From Paenibacillus radicis (ex Xue et al. 2023) (GTDB taxonomy: Bacteria; Bacillota; Bacilli; Paenibacillales; NBRC-103111): a stretch of DNA of 64,000 bases. Below the pieces are notes generated by a model. That model was not told the origin of the DNA. It worked only from the letters and a program-made list of their open reading frames with translations, and made no database searches. Position numbers and translations under genes: made by a program. The stretch lies in assembly GCF_024722015.1 (NCBI RefSeq), contig NZ_JANQBD010000010.1, forward strand, positions 1 to 64,000. The letters run 5' to 3'. Below are positions 17,103 through 25,596 of the stretch, one piece after another; the first letter of the stretch is position 1; each line of letters begins with the position of its first letter.

Positions 17103-18842
17103 TTACATATTCATCAGTCTATTGATTCCGATATATTCTTTAATAAAGTCTTTTTCGTCAAAAAAATAGTCTCTTGCTATACTTTCCATTCCATGCCCTA
17201 AATCAAAAGCTACCTTTCCGAGGTTCTCCTTAATGTAGCCGGCCAGTATGATCGCATTGGTTCCCGCAGCCAATAAGGCCAAATCAAACTCGTATTCTGC
17301 AATTTCTTCCATTGCCCGCGGCAAGTCTTCAAATGCGTTAACCATCACGGTGCCAACGATATTAAAGTTTAAATCTGCTTTTAAGTTGGCGTTAAGTGAT
17401 TTCTTCACTTCTTTGGCATAGCCGCAAACTATCAATATGTTTTTGCCACGCAGCATTTGATGGAACTTTTTCTCCTGTGAATAGATGATCACTCTGCGAA
17501 TATACGCTTCAAAATAATATTTTCGCCATATGTCATACGTATCGAATACTTTTTCAGTAAATTGTCCCGCATTCTTTTTCCAAAAAAATGTGTTGTAGCC
17601 GACAATATCGCATATTTTCACCGCATCGATAGCCATATCACGTGCTGCTGTATTAGGAAATAAAATACCTCTGTGCTGGTGGCCTCGTTCAATTTTTTCA
17701 TTGGCAATAGTCGCTTCTTTATTATTCATAAATTCTTCTTCGGAAAGTATATAGTACTGGGCCATGACAAAGGCTTCAGTTTCGCCAACGGAAACGACGG
17801 CATAAGGGATTTTATTGTCCAATGCGTATATAACTTTATCCATAACTTCACCGCTATGCAGCCTTTGCGGGCTTAAGCTTATTACAGGCTCTTCATAGTT
17901 CCAGTCGATTCTGTCCAAATAATCTCTAATATAATTAATGAATTTCAGGACTCTATTTGTTGTTGAATGCTTTTTCCTCACCATTTGATAGCCGCGTTCT
18001 GCGATAGCCGTTCTTTCTTCTTCATGTTCTAAATAATACAATGCCTTCTCCAAATAATTCTCCTCATTGACTTCTACGAACGTTTCTCCATCTATAAATC
18101 CTAAATCCCTAAGCTCTTTAGATCCATTAGCCAGCAATAGGGTTCTGCAAGCAGGGACTTCGAAATATTTGGCGTTGGGAAGCCTGTAAATAGAATCATC
18201 GGTAAAAAACATTTTGGCTTTGTTAATCTCCCTTGCAAAATATTCCCCTACTAAAGATTCCGCCTCATCATCCTCATCTCTATCGTAATCCCTGTATCCC
18301 GGATGCGGATGATGGACAAAGCCCGGATAACCTTTCATTTCTGTTGAGATTGTATGCCTTAGCGGATAGTAGTCTTCATTTACAGCACCCATCAGCAAAA
18401 AATCAATTTTCCTATTCAGATCATAGTCTTTAAACTGCTGGATATTCACATGATGGGGGAGCCAACGAAATTTATTAAGCAGTTCCGGAAAATTGTCTAT
18501 AAAAGCGTCTCTATGGAACGAAAATATAAGATCGATGTCATTTTCGTATACAAACCGACGAAATTTCTTTTGATCCTTTTGAAGGTCCCAATACAATACG
18601 CCTTTAGGTATATTTACATATTTTAAGCCGTGTAATGGCTTGTTCAACATGACATCATCGAAGAAGATAAAATCGGGGGTAAACTCGTGATCATACAATA
18701 TTTGCTTTATATTTGCCTCCTCATCCAGACAAAAAACCAGCACATCCTGCTGCTTCATGACCTCCTGCTTGAAAAATTCTCCCGATCGGATAATATTGCT
18801 GGTGCGATCATTAGTACAATATAAAATTTTAAGCTGGGGCAT
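17103..18842 (-). CDS. two-domain glycosyltransferase (CgeB-like plus GT-D-like)
   Basis: A 579-residue soluble protein. The first 310 residues read as a GT-B/CgeB-type glycosyltransferase: LKILYCTND start, LPHHVNIQQF, and a C-terminal half with LPNAKYFEVPACRTLLLA followed by an EERTAIAERGYQMV helix. The rest (about 340-579) resembles a GT-D-fold domain: a nucleotide-sugar motif around VVSVGETEAFVMAQ, a middle ILIVCGYAKEV segment and DLGHGM near the end. Fusions of this kind modify surface or spore-associated glycans in Bacillales; the acceptor is unknown. AGGGAG precedes the ATG. It stands alone on this strand, but galE and a GDP-mannose-hydrolase-like Nudix gene are nearby. Confidence 0.75.
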   Translation of the reverse strand: MPQLKILYCTNDRTSNIIRSGEFFKQEVMKQQDVLVFCLDEEANIKQILYDHEFTPDFIFFDDVMLNKPLHGLKYVNIPKGVLYWDLQKDQKKFRRFVYENDIDLIFSFHRDAFIDNFPELLNKFRWLPHHVNIQQFKDYDLNRKIDFLLMGAVNEDYYPLRHTISTEMKGYPGFVHHPHPGYRDYDRDEDDEAESLVGEYFAREINKAKMFFTDDSIYRLPNAKYFEVPACRTLLLANGSKELRDLGFIDGETFVEVNEENYLEKALYYLEHEEERTAIAERGYQMVRKKHSTTNRVLKFINYIRDYLDRIDWNYEEPVISLSPQRLHSGEVMDKVIYALDNKIPYAVVSVGETEAFVMAQYYILSEEEFMNNKEATIANEKIERGHQHRGILFPNTAARDMAIDAVKICDIVGYNTFFWKKNAGQFTEKVFDTYDIWRKYYFEAYIRRVIIYSQEKKFHQMLRGKNILIVCGYAKEVKKSLNANLKADLNFNIVGTVMVNAFEDLPRAMEEIAEYEFDLALLAAGTNAIILAGYIKENLGKVAFDLGHGMESIARDYFFDEKDFIKEYIGINRLMNM

Positions 18843-19017
18843 ATTACCACTCCCTTATAGTCCGTGATCAAAAGGGGGCTATTTAAACAACCCCTTATAC
18901 TAATATAGGATATGCAGTAATAGATTGCTTGCTCTATGCTTAAGACTAAAATAGAGTAGATTCAGGAGATAACCCAGATCCATAACAACTTGCTGGCAAG
19001 TGTAAAAACTCAATAAA
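18843..19017. other. intergenic region, upstream of glycosyltransferase
   Basis: AT-rich, with a short hairpin (AAGGGG near 18873, CCCCTT near 18890). No gene recognised; it should contain the promoter of the minus-strand glycosyltransferase. Confidence 0.3.
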
Positions 19018-19082
19018 GCCTCCCCCTGCTCATCAAGTAACACTGTAACGAAGTTACGATGTTAAGTGAGCGTGGAGGAGGC
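19018..19082 (+). promoter_or_regulatory. long hairpin that covers a ribosome-binding site
   Basis: The arm GCCTCCCCCTGCTCA (19018-19032) pairs with TGAGCGTGGAGGAGGC (19067-19082) with one bulge and one mismatch. Inside it, TAACA/TGTTA and GTAAC-GAA-GTTAC continue the stem. The 3' arm contains GGAGGAGG, the only ribosome site for the small frame at 19088, so the fold would hide it. There is no T run, so it is not a typical terminator. Confidence 0.55.
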
Positions 19083-19087
19083 TATTT

Positions 19088-19279
19088 GTTCGCGAGAAGA
19101 GCTTCAACCGGGTCAACCTGTCTCTGACCGATGAGTACAACTCAAAGTTGAATAAGCTATCAGTCCATTGCAATATGCATACCATGACTTTGGCTGAGGT
19201 TATCGTTCGTCTCTGCCTGAACAACACCAACATCATTCAATATGGCCAACTTAGATGCAATATAAACCTGGAATGCTAA
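19088..19279 (+). CDS. small ribbon-helix-helix-like protein, start codon uncertain
   Basis: A frame open from 19070 to a TAA at 19277-19279 encodes VREKSFNRVNLSLTDEYNSK and onward for about 63 residues. The pattern of a basic start, a strand (RVNLSLTDEY), a helix (NSKLNKLSVHCNM), a turn and a second helix (TLAEVIVRLCLNN) fits an Arc/CopG-type DNA-binding fold. No ATG, GTG or TTG is in frame at the right place; GTT at 19088 is six bases after AGGAGG. It may therefore be a gene with a mutated start, or one needing a frameshift from the TTG at 19086. Function not established. Confidence 0.4.
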   Translation, partial: VREKSFNRVNLSLTDEYNSKLNKLSVHCNMHTMTLAEVIVRLCLNNTNIIQYGQLRCNINLEC

Positions 19280-19284
19280 ATTTA

Positions 19285-19788
19285 TTAAACAAAATAGGGC
19301 TCATATACCTCATGCACCTTCAATAAAGCTTCAGGCTTGCCACTAAACCATGCCCATTCTCCCACACGCGGCTCCCCAGCTGAAGAGTACCGTATGGATT
19401 CATCCGGTTGGGACAACAAACGACAGCGGTATAGAAAGGCGATAAAATGTCCCCTATCCCGTTTACTGATATCCAGATCCTGAATAAATCTGCAAGGCTC
19501 CGGATCGAAAGCGAGGTTGGCTCCCAGTTCAATCTGCCCTACTTTAAGGATACGGTCCTCGAATCGCTCGTTATGCCGGATAACGCCGCCCGGAAGATGC
19601 CAACCTCTACCGAATATCTCATCATCTCTCCATGTAAACAGCGTTCGATCCTCATCGTCTTTGATAAGCAGGTCTACACAAATAAGGGGGGTTAACCGGC
19701 TCACAAACAAAAATAAATCCTCGGGAAGACCATCCCTGTCTTTGGTAACTTGGTTCTCAAGAAAATGTATAGCTTCTTTATTGTTCAT
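19285..19788 (-). CDS. Nudix hydrolase, GDP-mannose mannosyl hydrolase-like
   Basis: A 167-residue Nudix protein. The box region WHLPGGVIRHNERFEDRILK keeps the leading Gly and Glu, but the REUxEE part is KVGQIELG. Loss of the usual glutamates is characteristic of the Gmm/WcaH subfamily, which hydrolyses GDP-mannose to GDP and the sugar at carbon rather than phosphorus. The N-terminal region (FLFVSRLTPLICVDLLI) also fits that subfamily. Substrate is inferred from the degenerate box only. It faces galE divergently and may take part in nucleotide-sugar control for surface glycans. Confidence 0.75.
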   Translation of the reverse strand: MNNKEAIHFLENQVTKDRDGLPEDLFLFVSRLTPLICVDLLIKDDEDRTLFTWRDDEIFGRGWHLPGGVIRHNERFEDRILKVGQIELGANLAFDPEPCRFIQDLDISKRDRGHFIAFLYRCRLLSQPDESIRYSSAGEPRVGEWAWFSGKPEALLKVHEVYEPYFV

Positions 19789-19963
19789 ACAATGGCTCCT
19801 CCAATGTTATAAAAGCATTCTGGCATCTATTTGAGAAGAATATATAAAAATCTTAATAAACGGAGCCGGTATTTGCAATGGGTGGCACAGCTTTTTCATG
19901 AAGGTGACTTTTTGCACAACGAAAGATTAGTCCACTATTATTGGAATCCATTAATCAGGTTGT

Positions 19964-19969
19964 TATAAT
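19964..19969 (+). promoter_or_regulatory. possible -10 element of galE
   Basis: TATAAT about 55 bases before the galE start, in an AT-rich divergent intergenic region; no clear -35 was matched. Confidence 0.35.
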
Positions 19970-20022
19970 AAAAAAGCAATCCGTAGGAGCAATATCGACC
20001 ATCCATGATTGGAGGCTTGGCA

Positions 20023-21036
20023 ATGGCAGTACTGGTTACAGGCGGAGCAGGCTATATAGGAAGTCATACATGTGTCGAGCTGCTTAACAACGGTTATGAA
20101 ATCATAGTTGTGGATAGCTTAACGAACAGCAAGCCGGAAGCTTTGAAACGTATCCGTGAGCTTGCAGGTAAAGACTTTCCATTTCACCACTTGGATCTTT
20201 TGGACCGCTCGGCTGTTGAAGAGGTATTCGCTCACAGCAGAATAGAGGCGGTTATCCATTTAGCTGGACTTAAGGCCGTGGAGGAATCGGTGGAGCTTCC
20301 TTTGCGCTATTATTATACTAACATTGCTGGAACGCTCATCCTTTGTGAAACGATGCAAAAGTACGGTGTCAAAAAGCTGGTGTTCAGCTCTTCAGCTACC
20401 GTATATGGAATGTCGGAAAACGTTCCGATATCAGAGCATTTTCCACTGGCTGCAACCAATCCTTACGGACAGACGAAGCTTATGATCGAGCAGATTCTCC
20501 AGGATCTTTACATATCAGATAACAGCTGGAGCATTTCGCTTCTGCGTTATTTTAATCCTATTGGGGCTCACGCCAGCGGAAGAATTGGTGAGGACCCCAA
20601 TGGAATACCTAACAATCTGATGCCTTATATCTCTCAAGTTGCGGTTGGAAAGCTGAAGGAGCTTATTATATTTGGCAGCGATTATCCGACAATGGACGGA
20701 ACCGGAGTTAGAGATTATATTCATGTGGTCGATTTGGCTATTGGCCATTTGAAGGCGCTTGAAAAGGTAACGGTTAGCAGTGGAATCGAAGCCTATAATC
20801 TAGGTACTGGAAAAGGCTACAGTGTGCTGGAGATGGTTCGTGCATTCGAACAAGCTTTTGGGGGGATGATTCCTTACCGTTTTGCAGAGCGCAGATCGGG
20901 AGATGTGGCTGTATGCTACGCGGACCCGTCTAAGGCAGAAGCGTTATTGGGTTGGGCTGCGGTTAGGGGAATTGAAGAGATGTGTGAGGACTCCTGGCGC
21001 TGGCAGGTCAATAACCCTAATGGATACGATGATTAA
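20023..21036 (+). CDS. galE: UDP-glucose 4-epimerase
   Basis: A 337-residue extended SDR that interconverts UDP-glucose and UDP-galactose, giving UDP-galactose for glycans or channelling galactose into metabolism. The N-terminal NAD motif is VTGGAGYIGSHT. The catalytic serine/threonine segment is FSSSATVYG and the Tyr-Lys pair is in NPYGQTKLM. LRYFNPIGAH and DYIHVVDLA are typical GalE stretches. I chose the ATG at 20023, seven bases after GGAGG at 20011; an in-frame ATG at 20005 lies upstream of that site. No other Leloir genes are adjacent; the neighbours point to surface glycan synthesis instead. Confidence 0.95.
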   Translation: MAVLVTGGAGYIGSHTCVELLNNGYEIIVVDSLTNSKPEALKRIRELAGKDFPFHHLDLLDRSAVEEVFAHSRIEAVIHLAGLKAVEESVELPLRYYYTNIAGTLILCETMQKYGVKKLVFSSSATVYGMSENVPISEHFPLAATNPYGQTKLMIEQILQDLYISDNSWSISLLRYFNPIGAHASGRIGEDPNGIPNNLMPYISQVAVGKLKELIIFGSDYPTMDGTGVRDYIHVVDLAIGHLKALEKVTVSSGIEAYNLGTGKGYSVLEMVRAFEQAFGGMIPYRFAERRSGDVAVCYADPSKAEALLGWAAVRGIEEMCEDSWRWQVNNPNGYDD

Positions 21037-21216
21037 TGCTAAATGGGATGAAAAGGTAACAGGCTAAAATATTAACACTGTAGCTGCAGTATGTACGGTG
21101 CCGTTTCTTTAGTAGAGTGTTGAACTATAAAGAGTCGGGATACCGCAGCCGATAATAAAGTGTGGACCCTTTGCTATCCCTTGGTATGCATCCAGAAAAA
21201 GAAATGAGTGATGACA

Positions 21217-21396
21217 ATGGAAATCAACAGCACTTTGGCCGCCGTGAGCAGCGGAGATGCCCTTCAGCAGGCGGTTGGAATCACCTTGCTTAACAAGGTG
21301 CAGGATACTCAAGCAGCCCAAGCGGCAGTGATGCTGCAGGATTTTGCTGCCGCACAGCATCCTCACCTGGGCAAGTCGTTGGACATTAAAATTTAA
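21217..21396 (+). CDS. YjfB-family small protein
   Basis: A 59-residue protein of the YjfB 'putative motility protein' type: short N-terminus, then an alternating helical part (LQQAVGITLLNKVQDTQAAQ) and a terminal HLGKSLDIKI resembling the family's C-terminal L-D-x-x-I/V ending. Function is not known. The start could be ATG 21217 or ATG 21211; the ribosome site is weak. It stands between galE and a strong terminator. Confidence 0.75.
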   Translation: MEINSTLAAVSSGDALQQAVGITLLNKVQDTQAAQAAVMLQDFAAAQHPHLGKSLDIKI

Positions 21397-21414
21397 TGTC
21401 CCTCAGAACCACCC

Positions 21415-21456
21415 AAAGAGCCTGAACCCCTTGGAAACAAAGGGTTCAGGCTCTTT
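21415..21456 (+). terminator. rho-independent terminator after the YjfB-like gene
   Basis: A perfect 15-bp stem, AAAGAGCCTGAACCC pairing with GGGTTCAGGCTCTTT, around a loop of about 12 bases. The A/T ends allow function on both strands. Confidence 0.85.
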
Positions 21457-21593
21457 GGCAATTAAGCTGATTCACGCTTAAAGTAACTGGCTTACATACA
21501 TAAATCATATTCAATTCCACCAAGCTTTCTTGTTATAATAAATACATATTATCAGTGGAAATTGTTTGTAAATTCGAAGGGCGGGGAACGGAC

Positions 21594-23900
21594 ATGAAAA
21601 CTATTTTGCTGTCCAAATATTTTTCGCGATTGTTTTGGTACAGCGTGTTCATTGTCATCCTTCCCGTCATTGTGCTGGGGAGCTTCTCCTACTACAAGTC
21701 ATCTGGCATCGCGCTGCAGAAAGTAAATGAAGGCAACTCGCAGATTACGCTGCAAACCGAACTTCGCGTTGAGCAATTTCTGAAAGCGGTCGATGCCGCA
21801 TCGATGCAGCTGGTCACTTCGCCATTGGTAAATAACTCCCTGGAACGCGAGCTTTCTTACCGTGAGTTTCAAATGATTCAGGAGCTTCGTGAGTACATGC
21901 AGCGTATTCAATCTTATGATCTGGGGATTCAAGATGTTCAGCTCATTAACATGTCGCAAAAGTGGATTATTGAAAATAGCGGGATGTACCGTTTTGACGA
22001 CTATGCAGTGAATATGGATATGGTATATATCAAAAACAGTAAAAACTCCTTCTGGTCTGCCTCATTCTCCAACAATCCCTTAACCTCAACGATCGGGAAA
22101 GGCTACGGTATTCATTTGATCCGCAAGCTGCCCTTAAATTCTCAAGCTCCCACAATGGTAGTCGTTATAAAAATCGCATCAGGTGAAATCAGCAAATTAG
22201 TTGAAAATATTCCGGGAGGCGGCAAAACCTACGTTTTGGATGAAAATAATACCGTCTTGTCCAGTCCGGATGGCTCCATAAATGGACAGCACTTTCCCAT
22301 GGATGAACCGCTTGGCAATATTATGAATCAACCAAACCCTCCGAACACATTCAAGGCGGTATGGATGGACAAGGATGTGTCCGTTAACCTCCTTCGATCT
22401 TCATATAATGATTGGAAATATGTTACCATGGCGCCCATTGTTGAGGTTACCCGCGAATCGAGAGCCATCGGCTGGATTACATTTCTGATTTGTTTAGGCA
22501 TTGTTGCGGCTGCTTCTATTATCACTTACCTGCACTCTAGGAGATTGTACCGTCCGATACTCAAGCTGTATGAAGCTGTCAAGGGAGCATCCGATCCAGG
22601 CTCTGTTCCTCTAAGTGATCTGAGAACGCAGGACGAATTCCAGTTTATCAGCGAACGCTTCCAAACGATGAAGCTGACGCAAAATCAAATGGAAACGCAA
22701 ATGCAGAGACATCTTCAGCAGTTGAAGGACTATTTTGTTGTCAAGCTGCTTCAAGGTGAGGTTATGACGACAGATATTAGTGAAAGCCTGAAAATGTTTC
22801 ATTCTTCATCCGCTTGGAAAACCAAAGCTGTATTAGTCACCCAAATCGACACCTTCGAGGGCTGCCGATTTCGCGAATCGGATAAAGATTTATTGCTATT
22901 CGCTATCAATAATATGATTAGCGACATCATACCTGCAGAAAACAGGCTGAGCCCGATTCTGATTCATCCGTCTCAGGTCACGTTGGTTGGGAGCGATACG
23001 GACGACAGGGAGGCGTTTAAAAACAGCCTATATGTGACGGCAGAAAACATCCAGGCTACAATTCGTGGCTTCCTCGGACTCAAAATCAGTATCGGCGTCA
23101 GCCGGCCGTACTCCAAGTGGAGCGATATGCCAAGAGCATATCAGGAAGGTCTGGAAGCGTTAAAATACCGGATGAGAATAGGGCAGGAAGCGGTTATTTT
23201 TATTGAGGATCAACAGCCGGTCCAGCGTGTTAAGCCTAATTATCCGGAAGCTATCGTCGGGGATATGCTGGATGCAATTAAACTGTTGGAAATCGAGAGG
23301 GTTGACGAACTGCTCAGCCAATTTATTAAGGATGTTTTTTCCAAGGAATGCACCCATCAGGATTATCAGGTTTTTTCTGCAAGGCTTCTCATCGAATTGA
23401 TCGATTTGGCTAACCAAATGGGAGTTACTTGGGATCTCGCGGGTGAAAGGCATCAATCGCTTTTTGAAAGACTGCTTGAAATGAATTCAGCATCCGATAT
23501 CGAGCATTGGTTTCGTGAAGACATTATCGGCAAGGTTGTTGAAGCGGTGGAGCAAGCAAGAGCAGCTCAGGATACAACTATAACCGATAAGGTGCTGAAA
23601 ATAATCCACGAGTCGCTCGAAACGGACTTGACGCTTGAGGCGTGTGCGGCGCGGCTGCATTTTCATCCAAGCCATGTGAAGAGGGTGTTCCGCCGTGATG
23701 TGGGGGTCAGCTTCAGCGAATATGTATCGGCACATAGGCTTCAAACAGCCAAGAAATGGCTGACCCAGACGCAAATGAAAATAAATGAAATAGCGGAAAG
23801 GCTGCAATACAACAATGCCCAGAATTTTATCCGCTACTTTCGCAAAATGGAAGGCATGACCCCAGGCAAGTACCGGGAGCAGTATAAAACCTGGATGTGA
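21594..23900 (+). CDS. transmembrane AraC-family regulator
   Basis: A 768-residue membrane regulator. TM1 is at about 10-30 (FWYSVFIVILPVIVLGSFSYY), an extracytoplasmic sensor region of about 270 residues follows, then TM2 (WITFLICLGIVAAASIITYL), a long cytoplasmic linker, and a C-terminal AraC DNA-binding pair: LTLEACAARLHFHPSHVKRV and INEIAERLQYNNAQNFIRYF. Such proteins couple an outside signal, often an oligosaccharide or its binding protein, to transcription of an adjacent transporter operon. I chose the ATG at 21594, preceded by a G-rich site. The importer, sulfatase and hydrolase genes follow after a repeat-filled gap, and are its likely targets. Confidence 0.88.
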   Translation: MKTILLSKYFSRLFWYSVFIVILPVIVLGSFSYYKSSGIALQKVNEGNSQITLQTELRVEQFLKAVDAASMQLVTSPLVNNSLERELSYREFQMIQELREYMQRIQSYDLGIQDVQLINMSQKWIIENSGMYRFDDYAVNMDMVYIKNSKNSFWSASFSNNPLTSTIGKGYGIHLIRKLPLNSQAPTMVVVIKIASGEISKLVENIPGGGKTYVLDENNTVLSSPDGSINGQHFPMDEPLGNIMNQPNPPNTFKAVWMDKDVSVNLLRSSYNDWKYVTMAPIVEVTRESRAIGWITFLICLGIVAAASIITYLHSRRLYRPILKLYEAVKGASDPGSVPLSDLRTQDEFQFISERFQTMKLTQNQMETQMQRHLQQLKDYFVVKLLQGEVMTTDISESLKMFHSSSAWKTKAVLVTQIDTFEGCRFRESDKDLLLFAINNMISDIIPAENRLSPILIHPSQVTLVGSDTDDREAFKNSLYVTAENIQATIRGFLGLKISIGVSRPYSKWSDMPRAYQEGLEALKYRMRIGQEAVIFIEDQQPVQRVKPNYPEAIVGDMLDAIKLLEIERVDELLSQFIKDVFSKECTHQDYQVFSARLLIELIDLANQMGVTWDLAGERHQSLFERLLEMNSASDIEHWFREDIIGKVVEAVEQARAAQDTTITDKVLKIIHESLETDLTLEACAARLHFHPSHVKRVFRRDVGVSFSEYVSAHRLQTAKKWLTQTQMKINEIAERLQYNNAQNFIRYFRKMEGMTPGKYREQYKTWM

Positions 23901-23933
23901 CGAATGATGAAGGTCCAATAAGAAGATAGGAGG

Positions 23934-23965
23934 AATCCGCATGTATGCTATGTGCGGATTTTTTT
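23934..23965 (+). terminator. rho-independent terminator
   Basis: AATCCGCA (23934-23941) pairs with TGCGGATT (23953-23960), followed by six T residues. It ends the AraC-type regulator transcript. Confidence 0.85.
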
Positions 23966-24060
23966 CTGTTGAACGGGAGCGTATTTGGCTTCGTTCAATT
24001 AGTTACCACCTAATCGGCAGGCTAAAGGAACTGGAGTGCGTTAATTAGCTATGCAGACGC

Positions 24061-24208
24061 GATTATTCAAGTGAGACGGAACGTTGATCACTTATTTGCT
24101 TGAAACGGGGCATTTCGAGCCGGGCGGAGATGAAATAAAGCATTGTAGTTCCGTGTAATTATGAATTTGATGGTTTGCAGGGCAAATAGAGGAATGACGT
24201 TCCGTTAA
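24061..24208 (+). repeat. intergenic repeat R3, copy a
   Basis: Shares 'ATTATTCAAGTGARACGGAAC' -like, 'TAGTTCCG' and 'GACGTTCCGTTAA' blocks in the same order and nearly the same length as 47906-48053. The ends carry CGGAAC and GTTCCG in inverse orientation, so the element is a loose palindrome. No coding sense seen. Confidence 0.6.
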
Positions 24209-24330
24209 GAGCTTGAGTCTGAGCGAACGATCCCTACAGAGCAGATCGATTATCGAGGAACGGGTTGAATGTCCATTCCCCACTGGAGAATAAGGAAGCA
24301 GCACAGACCGAGTAGAACAAAAGAGGGAAT

Positions 24331-24452
24331 GGGTATGGGGTAGAAAAGCGACAGCGTCCGCCTTTGAAATCGTATGTGTACCGCTAAATAAATTCATAGC
24401 ATACGATTTCAACAGCGGTTGGAACCCATACCCAATTCCCTCCCAACGCACA
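24331..24452 (+). repeat. intergenic repeat R4, copy a, with inner palindrome
   Basis: The left block (GCGACAGCGTCCGCC) and right block (ATTCCCTCCCAACGCACAA) match 48468-48632. The middle differs and holds an 11-bp inverted repeat, GAAATCGTATG (24366-24376) with CATACGATTTC (24400-24410). Between this element and the permease gene no other gene is seen. Confidence 0.55.
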
Positions 24453-24586
24453 AATGTAGGGGATTAGACAAGCACCTGGATGGGGTGTTCATATGTAACT
24501 GCGCTCCCCTCTGCGCTACCGCTGCATTTATACCCAAATGATTAGATGATCTCAGATGATTATTGCTCCCTCCGTAGACTCGAATG

Positions 24587-24598
24587 ATCTCTAGAGAT
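24587..24598. promoter_or_regulatory. 12-bp palindrome upstream of importer operon
   Basis: ATCTCTAGAGAT is a perfect palindrome 32 bases before the permease start; ATGATCTC motifs occur on both sides (24547 and 24585). It is a candidate operator, but no role is proven. Confidence 0.35.
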
Positions 24599-24630
24599 TG
24601 TAGACGTTACAGGCGGGAGCCTCTATATTG

Positions 24631-25584
24631 ATGGCAAGCGGCTCACTAATGCAGAATGGAGGGGTTAACCCATTGGATCGTTTGTACCTGCTTTCTTATG
24701 TATCCAAATATCGCTGGCTGTACTTGATGCTGGCACCCGGATTTTTTTACTTTGTCATCTTCAAATATATACCGATGTGGGGAGTTTTGATTGCTTTTCA
24801 AGATTATCAGGTGTTTCAGGGCTTTTTAGCTAGTAAATGGGTAGGGTTGAAGCATTTTGAACGTTTTTTTGGAGATCCGGTTTTTTGGATGCTGTTTCGC
24901 AATACATTCGTGCTTGCCTTCTATAACCTGGTCTTCTTTTTCCCTCTGCCTATAGTGATTGCTTTGATGCTCAATGAAGTGAGAAAAGAGCTGTTTAAGC
25001 GTACGGTGCAGACACTTATCTATATCCCCCACTTTATCTCATGGGTCGTTGTAGTCGGAATCGCCTATATCTTCTTCACAACAGAGGGCGGTATCGTAAA
25101 TGAGTGGATCGCAGCACTTGGATGGGAGAAATTGAACTTTCTTGTTAGTGAAGCCTGGTTCCGTACGATGGTCGTTTCGGAGCTGATGTGGAAGGAAACC
25201 GGATGGGGAACGATCATTTTTCTCGCAGCACTAGCCGGGGTTGATCCACAGCTTTATGAAGCTGCACACATGGACGGCGCCAATCGGCTTAGACAGCTGT
25301 ACCATATTACACTCCCGGCCATCCGCAGCACGATCATCATTTTGTTAATTCTTCGTCTGGGGAGCTTTCTAGACACCGGTTTTGAGCAAATTTTTCTGAT
25401 GTTAAACCCGCTAAACCGTCAGGTAGGGGAAGTATTCGATACTTATGTGTACAGCATTGGTATCCAGCAGGGGCTTTTCAGCTACAGCACCTCTGTTGGA
25501 TTGTTCAAATCCGTGATCGGACTCGTTTTGGTGCTGAGTGCGAATTACATCGCCAAAAGGTTCGGGGAGGAAGGAGTTTACTAA
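24631..25584 (+). CDS. LplB-type carbohydrate ABC permease
   Basis: A 317-residue permease with about six membrane helices. The segment YEAAHMDGANRLRQLYHITLPAI is the EAA loop that docks an ATPase. The N-terminal YLMLAPGFFYFVIFKYIPMW and the C-terminal IAKRFGEEGVY end are typical of LplB/YtcP-family oligosaccharide importers. No ATPase gene is in the window; these systems commonly share an MsmX-type ATPase encoded elsewhere. The start could be TTG 24628, ATG 24631 or a later TTG following GGAGGGG; ATG 24631 is reported. It is the first gene of a five-gene run ending at 31799. Confidence 0.9.
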   Translation: MASGSLMQNGGVNPLDRLYLLSYVSKYRWLYLMLAPGFFYFVIFKYIPMWGVLIAFQDYQVFQGFLASKWVGLKHFERFFGDPVFWMLFRNTFVLAFYNLVFFFPLPIVIALMLNEVRKELFKRTVQTLIYIPHFISWVVVVGIAYIFFTTEGGIVNEWIAALGWEKLNFLVSEAWFRTMVVSELMWKETGWGTIIFLAALAGVDPQLYEAAHMDGANRLRQLYHITLPAIRSTIIILLILRLGSFLDTGFEQIFLMLNPLNRQVGEVFDTYVYSIGIQQGLFSYSTSVGLFKSVIGLVLVLSANYIAKRFGEEGVY

Positions 25585-25596
25585 CGGGTGGAAACT

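Noticed and set aside
24092-24451. 119-codon minus-strand frame
   Set aside because: Runs through repeats R3 and R4, has no ribosome site and no recognisable protein pattern.
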